From Spiroplasma endosymbiont of Labia minor (GTDB lineage Bacteria > Bacillota_I > Bacilli_A > Mycoplasmatales > Mycoplasmataceae): 64,000 nt of DNA. The notes beneath the pieces are model-generated. The model was not told the origin of the DNA. It ran no database searches and saw only the letters and a program-made list of their open reading frames with translations. Of this stretch, positions 9,870 through 20,751 are shown piece after piece. Location: NCBI RefSeq assembly GCF_964019845.1, contig NZ_OZ026465.1, positions 186,001-250,000 of the forward strand. Direction: 5' to 3'. Each line of letters begins with the position of its first letter. Positions within the stretch are counted from its first letter, which is position 1. The translations under genes and the position numbers were made by a program.

Positions 9870-11366
9870 ATGAAAAATAAATTTATTTGGTCAACATCAA
9901 CTAATAGTTTTCAAATTGAAGGAGGGCGCAATTTACTTGGGCGCTGTGATTCAATTTGAGATGAATTTACAAAAAGAAATTTTGAAATACCTCCAATAGG
10001 AGTGGCAAAACGAGAAATTAATTCAATAGAAATTGCAGCGGATTTTTATCACAAATATAAAGTAGATGCAAATATCATGGCGAAAGCAGGTATGAATGGT
10101 TTTGTTTATAATCTGGATTGAGCCAGACTATTTCCAAAAAATTCTACAGATGTTTCTGCTGCTGGTTTGCAATGGTTGGATGATGTTTTCAAAACTTTTA
10201 AAGAAAAAAATATTATATTTATACCTATTTTGTTTCATTGAGATCATCCGATGTGAGCTCAAATTCAAGGCGGATGAGAGAATCGTGAAATTATTAATTG
10301 ATTTCGGAATTATGTTTCTGTAATTTTTAAATATTTTGGAAAGTATACAGATTATTGATTTGTAAATGATGAAAATTCAACTTTTACTTTGGATGGATAC
10401 TTAAAAGATTATTTACCTCCACAAAGAAACAATAAAGAAGCATGAGTTAAAGCAGTTCATCATCTAAATTTATCTGCGGCTGTTGTAAAAGAAGAATTTA
10501 TAAAAGCAAAACAAATGAATTATATTAATGAGGGGGCAATTTTAGGAATAGATCATGATTGATCACCACCTATTCCATATAGAAAAAATAATAAAGATGA
10601 TTTAGCAGCCTGCGAAGAATATAACAAATGATTTAAAGAGTTATGACTTAACCCAAATATGAAAGGCACGTATCCGGAAGTTTTTTATTTATTTATAAAA
10701 GAAAATAATATCGATTTTAAAATAAAAGATGAAGATTTAGCGTATTTAAAAAAATATACTTTAGATTTTATTGGTTGAAATTATTATCGACCATGTTACA
10801 TTGCGTCTGATAATTTAAATGAACCAGAAAGTAATTTTCAAATAAAACAATCAATGTTTCCATTTAAATCTTTTATGCAAGTTTATCCAAAAGAAAATGT
10901 TAGTTACACAAAATGAAATTGAATTATTGATAGTTCAAAATTAATTTCAGGTGCGAAAGAATTAGCAAAAGATTATGGCGAAAAAATTCCATTAATGATA
11001 ATTGAAAATGGTATGGGTGCATTTGATGATAAAGCAAGTGAATTAATTATTGATGATTATAGAATCAATTATTTGAAAGAACATATAGAAAAAATAATGT
11101 TGGCAAGAAAAGAAGGAATAAATTTCATTGGATATTCTTTGTGAACATATTGTGATATCTATTCTCCATCTGGAGGCTATAGAAAAGACTACGGATTAAT
11201 ATCAGTTGATTTCAATTCTCCAATCAGGGAACGAAAACCAAAATTATCATATGAATGATATAAACAAGTTATTGCAAGTGATGGCGAAGATTTATCAATT
11301 GATTTGGAAAAATTAAAAAAATCATTGAAAAATGATTTGAATAATTGAGATTGAACTCTAAAATAA
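9870..11366 (+). CDS. 6-phospho-beta-glycosidase, GH1, divergent acid/base motif
   Basis: A 498-residue family-1 glycoside hydrolase that should split PTS-imported phospho-disaccharides. The GH1 N-terminal signature is NSFQIEGG. The nucleophile is Glu379 in IIENGMG. At the acid/base position the motif is VNDEN with Glu168, in place of the usual TFNEP found in the next gene, so the flanking Asn and Pro are changed. The C-terminal S-P-S-G-G-Y-R-K-D-Y stretch matches the phosphate-binding Ser/Lys/Tyr set of phosphoglucosidases. Many TGA codons encode Trp. AAGGAGA precedes the ATG. Followed after 12 bases by a second GH1 gene. Confidence 0.88.
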
Positions 11367-11378
11367 AAGGAGCAAATT

Positions 11379-12803
11379 ATGAAAATAAATTTTGATAAAT
11401 CTTTTTGATTTGGTACATCAACATCAGGACCACAATCTGAGGGTTGAAAAAATAAAAAAAATGATAATATCATGGATACGTGATTTAAAGAAAGACCAGA
11501 AGATTTTTTTGATAAAATTGGTCCAAATATTGCTTCTAATGTTTACTCGCAATATGATGAAGATATACAAATGATGGCAAAAATTAAATTAAATTCATTT
11601 AGAACTTCTATTCAATGATCTAGATTAATTAATAATTTTGATACTCAAGAAATTAATATCGATGCAGTTAAATTTTATAGAGATTATTTTGAACAATTGA
11701 GAAATAAAAATATAACATTGATGGTTAATTTATATCATTTTGATATGCCACAAATTTTGCAAGATAGAGGTGGATGAGAAAATAAAGAAGTAGTAGATTT
11801 ATTTGTAAAGTATGCCACTAAATGTTTTGAATTATTTGGTGATTTAGTTGATTATTGAGCAACTTTTAATGAGCCTGTAGTACCTGCAGAAGCAGGATAT
11901 TTGTATAAATGACATTATCCATTTATATCTGATTTAAAAAAAGCCGTTCAAGTGGGCTATAATACTATTCTTGCACATTCAAAAACCGTTAAGGTATTTC
12001 ATGAATTATTTAAAAATGATTTAAATAAAAAAATAAGTATTATTTTAAATTTAACTCCTTGTTATCCAAAAACAAATAAAGAAGAAGATGTAAAAGCATC
12101 ACACATTGTTGATTTATTTTTTAACAAATCATTTTTAGATCCAGTTATTAAAGGAAAATTTCCTATAGATTTTGTTAAATTATTGAAAAGCGAAAATTTA
12201 TTGCCAGAATGTAACAGAGATGAATTAAAAATTATAAGGGAAAATATTATTGATATTTTAGCAGTTAATTACTATCAACCAAGAAGAGCTAAGGCAAGAG
12301 ATACACAATTTTCAGGACCATTAATGCCAGAAAAATGATTTGAAACATATAATTGACCTGAAGCCAGAATCAATCCTTACAGAGGATGAGAAATATATCC
12401 AAGAACAATATATGATATAGCAAAAGATATTAAAGATAATTATAATAATTTTCCTTGGTTTATATCAGAAAATGGTATGGGTGTTCAAGGGGAAGAAAAA
12501 TTTGTTAAGAATGGAATAATCAATGATCAGTATAGAATAGATTTTATAAAAGAACATTTGTATTGATTAAATAAGGCAATTGCTGATAATTCAAATTGTT
12601 TAGGTTATCAAATATGAACATTCGTGGATTGCTGATCTTGAAACAATGCTTATAAAAATAGATATGGACTAGTCTATTTAGATTTAGAAACTCAAAAAAG
12701 AATAATTAAAGAATCTGGATACTGAATGAAAAAAATGATTGAAAATAATAATATGTTTGAATTAACAAATGAAGAGGTAGAAAAATATGAAAGCATTAAA
12801 TAA
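11379..12803 (+). CDS. 6-phospho-beta-glucosidase, GH1
   Basis: A 474-residue family-1 enzyme with intact catalytic residues: Glu165 in TFNEP and Glu364 in ISENGMG. The N-terminus carries FGTSTSGPQSEG, a variant seen in Firmicute phospho-beta-glucosidases. The C-terminal SWNNAYKNRYG stretch supplies the Ser/Lys/Tyr phosphate site. Only distantly similar to the neighbouring GH1, so the two probably split different phospho-disaccharides. AAGGAG lies 8 bases before the ATG. The cellobiose-type PTS nearby is the likely source of substrate. Confidence 0.92.
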
Positions 12804-12824
12804 TAAAAATATTAATTAGTTCTA

Positions 12825-13442
12825 ATGAAAACACAATTTGACCCACATATAGCAGATCCTCTGAAAGTTAAGAAGTTAGAAAAGGAATTTGAAAATACAA
12901 TATCAGAATTAAATAAGCAAAAATATATATCGATTATGGAGGAAAGAAAAAGACTAAATAAAATTTTGATGTCATATAAAATTGCAAAACCCATAGAAAT
13001 TGTATGACCAAAATTATTATCAATTTTATTGAAAGATTTACATCCATCATTGAAGATTGAAAATGTTAATAAAGGTGATTTTTACATTACATCAAATTCA
13101 AAAGATAAGTTACCGTTTAGAATTAAAAATTATGATGATCAAAAAACTATTACAATTGAATGAATTTCAAAAAAACAATGATTCACAAGAACTATAAATG
13201 TTAAACAAATAAAAAATAATTCAACAAAAATTTTTTATATGGATATTTCAAAAGGAGAAGTATCAGTTGCTGGTTATTTTGAAAGAAGAGTAATTTTTGT
13301 TTACAATAAACGTCAAGTAATAGCTTTTACAATTCAAATGTTAAATTTAAAAATAGATTTGGAATTAGTACCGTCAAATAAAATAGAAAAAATCAAAAAT
13401 AAAATAGAAAAAATGTTGAAATACTCACAAAAACTTTATTAA
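12825..13442 (+). CDS. Uncharacterised protein, possibly DUF3284-like
   Basis: 205 residues. Residues 1-60 are charged and helical; residues 55-200 look like a START-type alpha/beta domain (IEIVWPKLLSILLKDLH start, several beta strands, then a long C-terminal helix). DUF3284 proteins have this layout and are commonly found with lactose/cellobiose-family PTS genes, as here, but the match is by eye and weak. No convincing ribosome site precedes the ATG at 12825, so the true start may be further downstream. It is convergent with the small minus-strand membrane gene, overlapping its end by 4 bases. Confidence 0.55.
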
Positions 13443-13636
13443 AATTTTACAAAAAAACTTAAAATAACTATTAAAATTACAAGAATAAAACAAACTACTC
13501 CTGTAATTATATATTTTTTAATTTTATTGATTATAAATTTATGAAGCGTTTTTTCTATTGTTTCCACTGTAATGAAAAAAATTAAAAAAACAGCAATGGG
13601 AATTAAAGCAAAATAAATTAAATTAGAAACTATCAT
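13439..13636 (-). CDS. Small two-helix membrane protein, paralogue-like
   Basis: 65 residues on the minus strand, with an N-terminal hydrophobic helix (LIYFALIPIAVFLIFFI), a basic loop (KTLHKFIINKIKKY) and a C-terminal hydrophobic helix. It shares size, topology and C-terminal pattern with the minus-strand protein at 9640-9834. AGAGGG lies about 13 bases upstream of its ATG. It is divergent from the PTS IIB gene, with an intergenic region holding two identical 12-mers. Function unknown. Confidence 0.6.
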   Translation of the reverse strand: MIVSNLIYFALIPIAVFLIFFITVETIEKTLHKFIINKIKKYIITGVVCFILVILIVILSFFVKF

Positions 13637-13654
13637 AGCATTTTTCGCGCCCTC

Positions 13655-13701
13655 TCATAATTATGTGATTTATTAATAACTAAATGTTATCATAATTATG
13701 T
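13655..13701. promoter_or_regulatory. Repeated palindromic 12-mer between divergent genes
   Basis: TCATAATTATGT occurs at 13655-13666 and again at 13690-13701, exactly 35 bases apart. Its core CATAATTATG is a perfect palindrome. It lies between the divergent small membrane gene and the PTS IIB gene. A related ATAATTATGT occurs before the IIC gene near 14438. This looks like an operator pair for one regulator, possibly the RpiR-type protein, but that is inference. Confidence 0.45.
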
Positions 13702-13720
13702 AAGGGAGAAAATTTGTTAT

Positions 13721-14026
13721 ATGAAAAAAATATTATTATGTTGTTCTGCTGGTATGTCTACATCTTCATTAGTTAAAAAAATGAAGGAAGCTGCTCGCAC
13801 TATTAATATGGAATGTGAAATTGAAGCAAAGGGTATTGCAGAAGCAAAACAAGAACTTGATAAATGAGACATTGTAATGATTGGACCACAAGTTTCTTAC
13901 ACATTGAATGAATTAAAATCAATGACTTCAATTCCTGTAGAAGTTATTCCCGCAAATATTTATGCATTAGCTAAAGGCAAAGAAGCTTTAGATATGGCAA
14001 GACGTATGTTAGGAATTAACAATTAA
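13721..14026 (+). CDS. celA: PTS lactose/cellobiose-family IIB component
   Basis: Phosphocarrier IIB of a lactose/cellobiose-class PTS, 101 residues. The active cysteine is Cys8 in LLCCSAGMSTSSLV. The rest follows the usual IIB fold (IGPQVSY segment, C-terminal helix). It receives phosphate from the IIA protein encoded next and passes it to sugar carried by IIC. AGGGAGA lies upstream. Its stop overlaps the ATG of the IIA gene as TAATG, so the two are translationally coupled. Confidence 0.93.
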
Positions 14027-14349
14027 TGTCAACAAAATTTAATTTTGAAGAAATTTCTTTTCAAATTATTGCATATGCAGGAGAAGCTAAAGGTCTTGCT
14101 ATTTCTGCAATTGGTGAAGCTAAAAAAAATAATTTTGAAGAAGCACAAAATTTATTAAAAAAAGCTGATGAATCAATGATTATCGCTGAAAAAACACATA
14201 TGGATATAATTTCTGCAGAAGCTGCTGGTGAAACAATTGATTTTAAAGTTTTGTTTATGCATGCAGAAGATCAATTATTGACAACCCAAAGTATTATGTT
14301 GCTTGCGAAAGAATTTATTGATTTATATAAATTAGTGTTAAAAAAATAA
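14026..14349 (+). CDS. celC: PTS lactose/cellobiose-family IIA component
   Basis: 107-residue helical IIA protein. The phosphorylated histidine is His79 in FMHAEDQLLT, matching the HAQDHLM motif of LacF/CelC. It accepts phosphate from HPr. The start overlaps the IIB stop by one base. A strong terminator follows, so the IIC gene downstream needs read-through or its own promoter. Confidence 0.93.
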   Translation: MSTKFNFEEISFQIIAYAGEAKGLAISAIGEAKKNNFEEAQNLLKKADESMIIAEKTHMDIISAEAAGETIDFKVLFMHAEDQLLTTQSIMLLAKEFIDLYKLVLKK

Positions 14350-14373
14350 GCCGTTTTTAGGCTTATTTTTTTT
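14344..14373 (+). terminator. Terminator between PTS IIA and IIC genes
   Basis: A 9-bp stem AAATAAGCC/GGCTTATTT with a 7-base loop, followed by a T run; its 5' edge overlaps the IIA stop codon. Confidence 0.88.
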
Positions 14374-14495
14374 GAATTTAAAATAAAAAATATTTTTTTA
14401 TTAAAGCATTTATTAAATATTTTCTTTATTATATAATAATTATGTATGAAAATTTCTAAAAAATTTAATTATACATTTGTAGAAAGGAAAACAAA

Positions 14496-16634
14496 ATGGA
14501 TAATAATAAAGATAAATTTGATGTTAAAAATGTTAGAGAAAAAAATAAATCTAATTTTAAAGATTGATTCTCGAATAAATTTTTACCAACAATGACAAAA
14601 ATTGGAAATCAAAGATACTTAGCTGCCATACGTGATTCTTTTGGAACAATGATTCCATTAATTATTGCAGGTTCAATAGGTGTTTTAATTAATGCTATTA
14701 TTTTTGGCGGTGCTGGTTCTGGTTATGTTTCATTACTTGGTTTAATTGTAAAATTAGCAAATCCAAATATGGCATGACAAGATATTTCCAAATTATTAGG
14801 TGATCCAACAAATTCATGAGGGCAAGTATCATTAATTTGTGGACAAGCATTTGGAACAATGTCAAGTGCAACAATTGGCTTGATGTCAATATATTTCTCA
14901 TTTTTATTTGGTTACTATATAGCTTTATCTAGAGGATTTAAATCACCAGTTATTGCTGGTTTAATTTCTGTAGCTTCGTTTGTACTAGTTTGTTTAGGGC
15001 AAGTAACTTTCTTTATGGATGCAAAAGGTTTAATTGCAGCGATTATTTTTGGAATTATTTCAACTGAATTATTTATTTGATTTGGTAATATGCATTCGTT
15101 GAATATTAAGTTGCCTGATGGTGTACCACCAGCTGTTGGAAAATCATTTCAGGTTTTCTTACCAGCTGTGTTTACATTAGCAATTATTGGAGCTTCAAAT
15201 ATTATATTTTTAGCACCAGCAATAATTACTACTCATTGGGCGGTTACTCAATCAACTTTTAGCGTTTATGAAGATGATTGATCTATGATGATTGATAAAG
15301 CCGTAGCTTTAGTTAAAGCTGGTAGTTTTGGTAATTGAATTACTTATAAAGATGCGTTAGTTCGATTTTTCAATGAATACAACAGTAGTTTCACGGCAGA
15401 TCAAATGAATGATTTTTTCAATACATTTAGTGCAAGTGAAAAATCAGCAATAACTACTTTTATAGTAGGCGGAGGTGAATCTTCTCTTTTCCATTCAATT
15501 GATTCTGGTGCAAAATTAGTATTTACGTTTGATGATGTAAATAATAAATGAATAGTTTCTGCATCTTGGATAATAAACGCATTAAATTCTACAGTGTTTG
15601 GTTTTGGCGCAGCAATTTATCAATTTATTACTTCTTGATTCATGAATTTTGCAACAGGTAGTGGAGGATTAGGTTTAGCGGTAGTCTTTGTTTTCTTCGT
15701 TTCATTCTTTTGATTCTTTGGAATTCATGGTTCTAATTTAATGGCTGGTATTTTTGAACCTATTTGATGAATGATTTTAGGTGTAAATACAGCTTTAGTA
15801 AATGGTATGGGGTATGCAAATGCCGCCGCAACAGGAGATATGGGAGTATTTACTAAACCATTTTTTGACTCATATATGTACATTGGTGGTTCTGGAGCAA
15901 CTCTAGGATTATTAATAGGTACATTTGCATTTTCAAAAAGAAGAGATTTAAAAGAAATTGCAAAATATGCAACACCAGCAGGAGTATTTCAAATTAATGA
16001 ACCCGCAATATTTGGTGTTCCATTAATTTTAAACCCAATTTATGTTGTGCCATTTATTGTTGCACCATTATTGAATTTAGTTGTTGGATGATTATTTTCT
16101 CCGGCTGCTTTAGATATTGTTAAATATTCATATGTAACAACACCTTGAACAGCACCTTGATTTGTTGGTGCAGTTATTACGTCTCTTGATGGTAAAGCTT
16201 TGATTCCTGCGTTTATTGCGTTTGGTGTCGATTTTGCTTTATATATGCCATTTATTTGAATTGATAATCTTGTGTACTTTAAAAAATTACGCAAAAATGA
16301 TCCAGAAAAATATAAATTGGAAATGAGATATTATCATGATTCAGAATTTAGATTTACAGAAAATACAAATACTAAATATAATAATTTGGTAGAAACTGCT
16401 GAATATGCAATTGTTTCTGCCCAAAATAGAAATGATTTTCTAGCATCATTAAGATTTAAACCAGAAAAACTTAAAATGATGCAAGATAAAAATCTTGCTA
16501 ATGCTGAAATTAAAAGAACAATTAAATTAAAAAAAGCAGAAGATTTTAAAGCAAAAAGAATCGAAATTGCAGAAACTCGTAAACCAAAATGAGATAAACA
16601 ATTAGATAAAAAAAATAGTAAAAAAACACCATAG
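14496..16634 (+). CDS. celB: PTS lactose/cellobiose-family IIC permease, enlarged
   Basis: Membrane channel that imports and phosphorylates a beta-disaccharide. At 712 residues it is far longer than the roughly 430-450 usual for this class. Multiple helices fit CelB, including PLIIAGSIGVLINAI and the later FFWFFGIHGSN and INEPAIFGVPLILNP segments. Extra length comes from an insertion around residues 265-375 and a charged C-terminal tail from about 592 that ends in lysine-rich sequence. AGAAAGGAA precedes the ATG. Many TGA codons encode Trp. It lies in its own transcription unit, between two terminators. Confidence 0.92.
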
Positions 16635-16649
16635 AAATGGTGTTTTTTG
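16621..16649 (+). terminator. Terminator overlapping the celB stop
   Basis: A 12-bp stem AAAAAACACCAT/ATGGTGTTTTTT with a 4-base loop; the stop codon lies in the hairpin. Confidence 0.9.
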
Positions 16650-16730
16650 TAAATTGCTAGTATAATTTTCCAAATAACCTAAATTTCATATTTTTTTTAA
16701 TGTAAAATAAGAAGGAGTGAGGTGCAATAT

Positions 16731-17687
16731 ATGCCGAATATTACATTTATAATTTCGTCACGCGGTAAATATGCAAAGTTATTCAAAACTCTAGCGAGTA
16801 TGACAGCACAAACAAATAAAAATTTTAATGTCGTAGTTGTAATTGATCCAATTAACGACGTTGTGGAAGGTAGAGAAAAACTCTTTCAATATTTTAAACA
16901 AAATAAAAATTTCAGTATTATTTTTAATACAAAAATACAAGGTGCAGCAGTGGATTGAAACACTGCAATCTCATTAACTCAAACAAATTATTTTGCCATA
17001 ATTAAAGAAGGCGATGAATTGGTTGATAGTTATGTTGAAACTTTTGAAAAAGTTATTCAAAAAGAAGGCCCATTAGATGTTATTGAATACACAATCGATG
17101 TTACTAAACTGGCCGAAAATACTACAACTACATTTTTGATTAAAAATAAAAAATATGATTTAAAAAATGAATTTGAACCATTTGCGTATTTAAATTCCTG
17201 AATTTATAATAAAATTTTTAATTTAAAATTAATTAAAGATGCTCAATTTCAATTTAGATTATTTGTTCGTTTTGATGCTTTGTTTGCTTACAGAGCTTTA
17301 GCTAGTGCTGATAGTTATTATTATATTGATAAAGTTATGGCAACACATGTTTTGTCGATAATAAAATACTCAGCTTTTGATCTTGTTAATCAATGACCGC
17401 ATATTTTAAATCATTATCGTCGAATTTCTATGTATAAAAAAATTCAAAATGAATTGCAATATGCATATTATAAAGATTTGATTCACAATTTTATGTGATT
17501 AATATCTAAGTTTGATAATAAAGTACTTGTCAAAAAAGCCGCGTCTTTTGTTCAAAGAAAAGTTGAACCACATATAGAAGAATTTAAAAAAAATCCAATA
17601 TTTATAAAATCAAAAGACACGAGATTTAAAGAAATTATAAATAATCTAAATGACTATTTAAAAAAAATGATTAAAGATGTAAAATAA
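16731..17687 (+). CDS. Glycosyltransferase family 2-like protein
   Basis: 318 residues. The N-terminal 100 residues resemble GT-A fold family 2 enzymes: ITFIISSRGKYAKLFKTLASM, then NFNVVVVIDP, a GAAVDWNTAI segment, and FAIIKEGDEL at the place of the DxD metal motif (here EGDE). The rest (residues 110-318) is less typical and basic near the end. It may add sugars to glycolipids or surface glycans. Start chosen at ATG 16731 after GAAGGAGTGAGG; a GTG at 16722 is an alternative. Confidence 0.7.
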
Positions 17688-17709
17688 CTTTCGTTAAGGA
17701 GGTTATTTT
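17681..17709 (+). terminator. Hairpin containing the next gene's ribosome site
   Basis: AAAATAAC and GTTATTTT form an 8-bp stem followed by further T residues, like a terminator. The 13-base loop contains AAGGAG, the ribosome site for the gene starting at 17713. Confidence 0.5.
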
Positions 17710-17712
17710 TTT

Positions 17713-18471
17713 ATGCATAAACAAAAAACAAATGAAAATACTAATGCTTATAAAACTTATACAAAAACTTCATTGAAAATAATATTTTTTGCTAGAATGA
17801 TAGATATTATTTTAGTTTCAATCATACCAGCAATTTTAGTTAGTTTAATTAAAATTGATAGTAATCAGTGAATAAAATTTATGATTTTAATGATTGCTAG
17901 TTTTAGTTGCTTATTTTTATATTTTGTTTTTATTCCATGATTATGCAAAGGAAATACTCTCGGTAAATTAATTTGAAACATAAGATTAAGATCAAAAGAA
18001 AATTATGCTAAATTTTGACAATTATTTTTACGAGAATTATGATTTATTTTTATACCTTGAATGATTATAACTGTTGGACAAATCATTGCCATTTTAATTA
18101 TGTTAAATGGAAATCACAGCGATGATCCAACTAAAAATGGATTGATTCCTTCGCAATTAATTGTAAACTTAATGTATACAATTTTTTTATTGTGATTTTT
18201 AATTAATGGTATTTCTATTGGTGTACAAGAAGATCATCAAGCAGGAATAGATATGAAATTAAATTTATTTGTTATTAATAAAATCGCAATAGAAGATAGA
18301 AAACATTTTGATCCCATGAAAAATATAAATGATGAAGCAAAAAATAAATATCATGTTCATCTAAAAGAATTGCATCCTGGGCAACTTTCTGAAGAAAATT
18401 TACAAAAAATTAGTGAATTAGATGATAATTATCATAGAAAAAATAATGAGGTTGAAATAAATGACAATTAA
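17713..18471 (+). CDS. RDD-family membrane protein
   Basis: 252 residues with about four hydrophobic helices and the RDD motif ARMIDIILV near residue 28. A GNTLGKLIW segment follows the second helix, as in many RDD proteins. The C-terminal 70 residues are charged and cytoplasmic. RDD proteins are of mixed function, some implicated in ion transport. AAGGAGG lies 10 bases before the ATG. The end overlaps the helicase start by 11 bases, so translation is coupled. Confidence 0.8.
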
Positions 18472-20638
18472 TGATTGATTAGAAAAATTAAACGAAAAAC
18501 AATTAGAAGCTGTTAAATATGTTGATTCACCACTTAGAATTGTTGCTGGTGCAGGGGCGGGTAAAACACGTGTTATAACTACAAAGATAGCTTATTTAAT
18601 AACGTCTTTAGGCATTCAACCAAAACGCATACTTGCGGTTACTTTTACAAATAAAGCAACTAAGGAAATGCGTGAACGTTTAGAGACTATGCTTGCAGAT
18701 TCATATACTTCAAAACCCTTTGTATCCACTTTTCATGCTATGTGTGTTCGTATTTTAAGAGAAGATGGCTTGTTTGTTGATTTAGATTCGGGTTTTTCAA
18801 TTATTGATACTGATGATCAAGAAAAAATTGTAAAAAATATAATTCTTGAAATGAATTCAAGAAATAATTCTAATTCTGAAAATATAATTCAAGCCAAAGA
18901 TATTAAAAAATATACTAAAAAAATCTCACATTGAAAATCAGATTTTTTAGAACCAGAAGAATTATTAGAATCTATGTATGGAAATGACAAAAAAGCAGCT
19001 GGTATTTATAAAAGATATGAATATGAATTAAAAAGAATTAATGCGACTGATTTTGATGGACTTTTAATCAAAACACATACTTTATTTAATAATTTTAAAG
19101 ATGTACGAGATAAGTGAAAGAATCGTTTTGATTATGTAGTTGTTGATGAATTCCAAGATACAAATCAAGTTCAATTTGATTTAATTAAATGATTATGTGG
19201 CGAAAAAAATAATTTGACTGTTGTTGGAGACCCTGACCAAACAATTTATTCTTGAAGAGGGGCTAAATTGCAAATTATAATGAATTTTAACAAAAATTTT
19301 CCAACTGCAAAGACAATTATTTTAGATGAAAATTATCGTTCAACTAAAAGAATTCTTGGCTTGGCAAATGAATTTATAAAACATAATAAAGAAAGAGAGC
19401 CAAAAGACATTTATACAAATAATTTAACTGGTGAAAAACCAGTTTTGGCAAAAGCGTTTGATTCTCATTCAGAAGCCAAATGAGTTGTAACAAATATCAA
19501 AAAATTGATTCAAAAAGATTATAAATATAGAGATATTTTTATTTTGTATAGAGTAAATTCATGATCACGAGTTATTGAACACGAATTGAAACAAGCAAAT
19601 ATTCCATATAATGTTCGTGGTGGAATGCAATTTAGAAATAGACGAGTAATCAAGGATATAACATCATTATTGAGAATGATAGTTTTTAAAGATGAACTTT
19701 CAATGATAAGAGTTTTAGAATTTACACCAAAAATAGGTGATGTAATTATTAATAAACTTAGATCAGCTGCTGAAATTGCCAATTTATCATTAGTTGATTT
19801 TATTATGCAACCAGAAGCCTTGACAATATCTAAATATATAAAAGAATTGCAATATGCTTTAAATTTATCTTTAACCGATTATAAAAATAAAATGGATCTA
19901 ATATCACTAACAAAAAATATAATAAAATATTTTAATTATGTAGATGTCGTTTTAAAAAACAGGTCGACAGATTTAGAAGCAGATTTATTAAATATTGGTG
20001 CATATTATGATCAAATGGGTGAATATATAAATTCATTAGATCCAACTTATACAGAAAACCCTATAATTAATTTTTTACAAACAGAAGTTTTAGGGACAAC
20101 AGATAATATAGAAGTTAATAACGCAGTCACATTGTTAACTATTCATTCAGCAAAAGGATTAGAAAATAAAATAGTTTTTGTCATGGGAGTAAACAGAGGA
20201 ATTTTTCCATCAAGAATGTCATATAATTCAGCAACACAATTAGAAGAAGAAAGACGTGCACTATATGTTGCAATGACTAGAGCTGAACATAAACTTTACA
20301 TTTCATTTGTAGATGGAGAATTTTCTGCACAAATTAATGAATATTTGACTGCATCAAAATTTATAGCTGAATTAGATAGCGAGCAATTAGAAGTTTCAGA
20401 AGACATTACTATAAAAATAGATAAACCACTCTATAGCAATTTAAATCCAAAAAATAATTCAAATAAATTTTCACAAGAAAAAAACGATTTTATTTTACAA
20501 GAACGTGTAAATCACATTATGTTTGGAAATGGAATTGTCATAAAAATTGATAACGCAGTTACAACTGTTGCATTTGATAATCCTGTATATGGTGTAAAAA
20601 CTTTTATTGGTTCAACACCTGCATTATCAAAAATTTAA
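18461..20638 (+). CDS. pcrA: ATP-dependent DNA helicase, UvrD/PcrA type
   Basis: SF1A 3'-5' DNA helicase of repair and replication-fork maintenance, 725 residues. The Q-motif region LNEKQLEAV, Walker A GAGAGKT (residues 30-36), VTFTNKAT, Walker B VVDEFQDTN, GDPDQTIYSWRGA, the motif V TIHSAKGLE and the VI segment YVAMTRAE are all present. The C-terminal 60 residues form the small Tudor-like domain usual in PcrA (VNHIMFGNGIVIKI). Eleven TGA or so encode Trp. Starts inside the end of the RDD gene. Confidence 0.95.
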
Positions 20639-20692
20639 AAAGAGAATTTGCTTAATCATGTGAGCAATTATTTAAATATTTTTTTTAAATTA

Positions 20693-20722
20693 TTGAAATA
20701 TTGAGCAAAAACATTATATAAT
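20693..20722 (+). promoter_or_regulatory. Sigma-70-type promoter of ptsH
   Basis: TTGAAA at 20693-20698 and TATAAT at 20717-20722 with an 18-base spacer, 30 bases before the ptsH start. Confidence 0.7.
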
Positions 20723-20751
20723 TCAAGTGTTAGTTAACGGAGGAAATAAAA

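Noticed and set aside
10096-10323. A 75-residue plus-strand frame inside the first GH1 gene
   Set aside because: It is out of frame with the recognised GH1 protein, which is continuous through this region when TGA is Trp.
9870-11366. Loss of the catalytic acid/base Glu in the first GH1
   Set aside because: A first reading paired Asp with the Glu. A gap-free alignment with the second GH1 from DYW to GYL places Glu168 on the catalytic Glu, so only flanking residues are changed.
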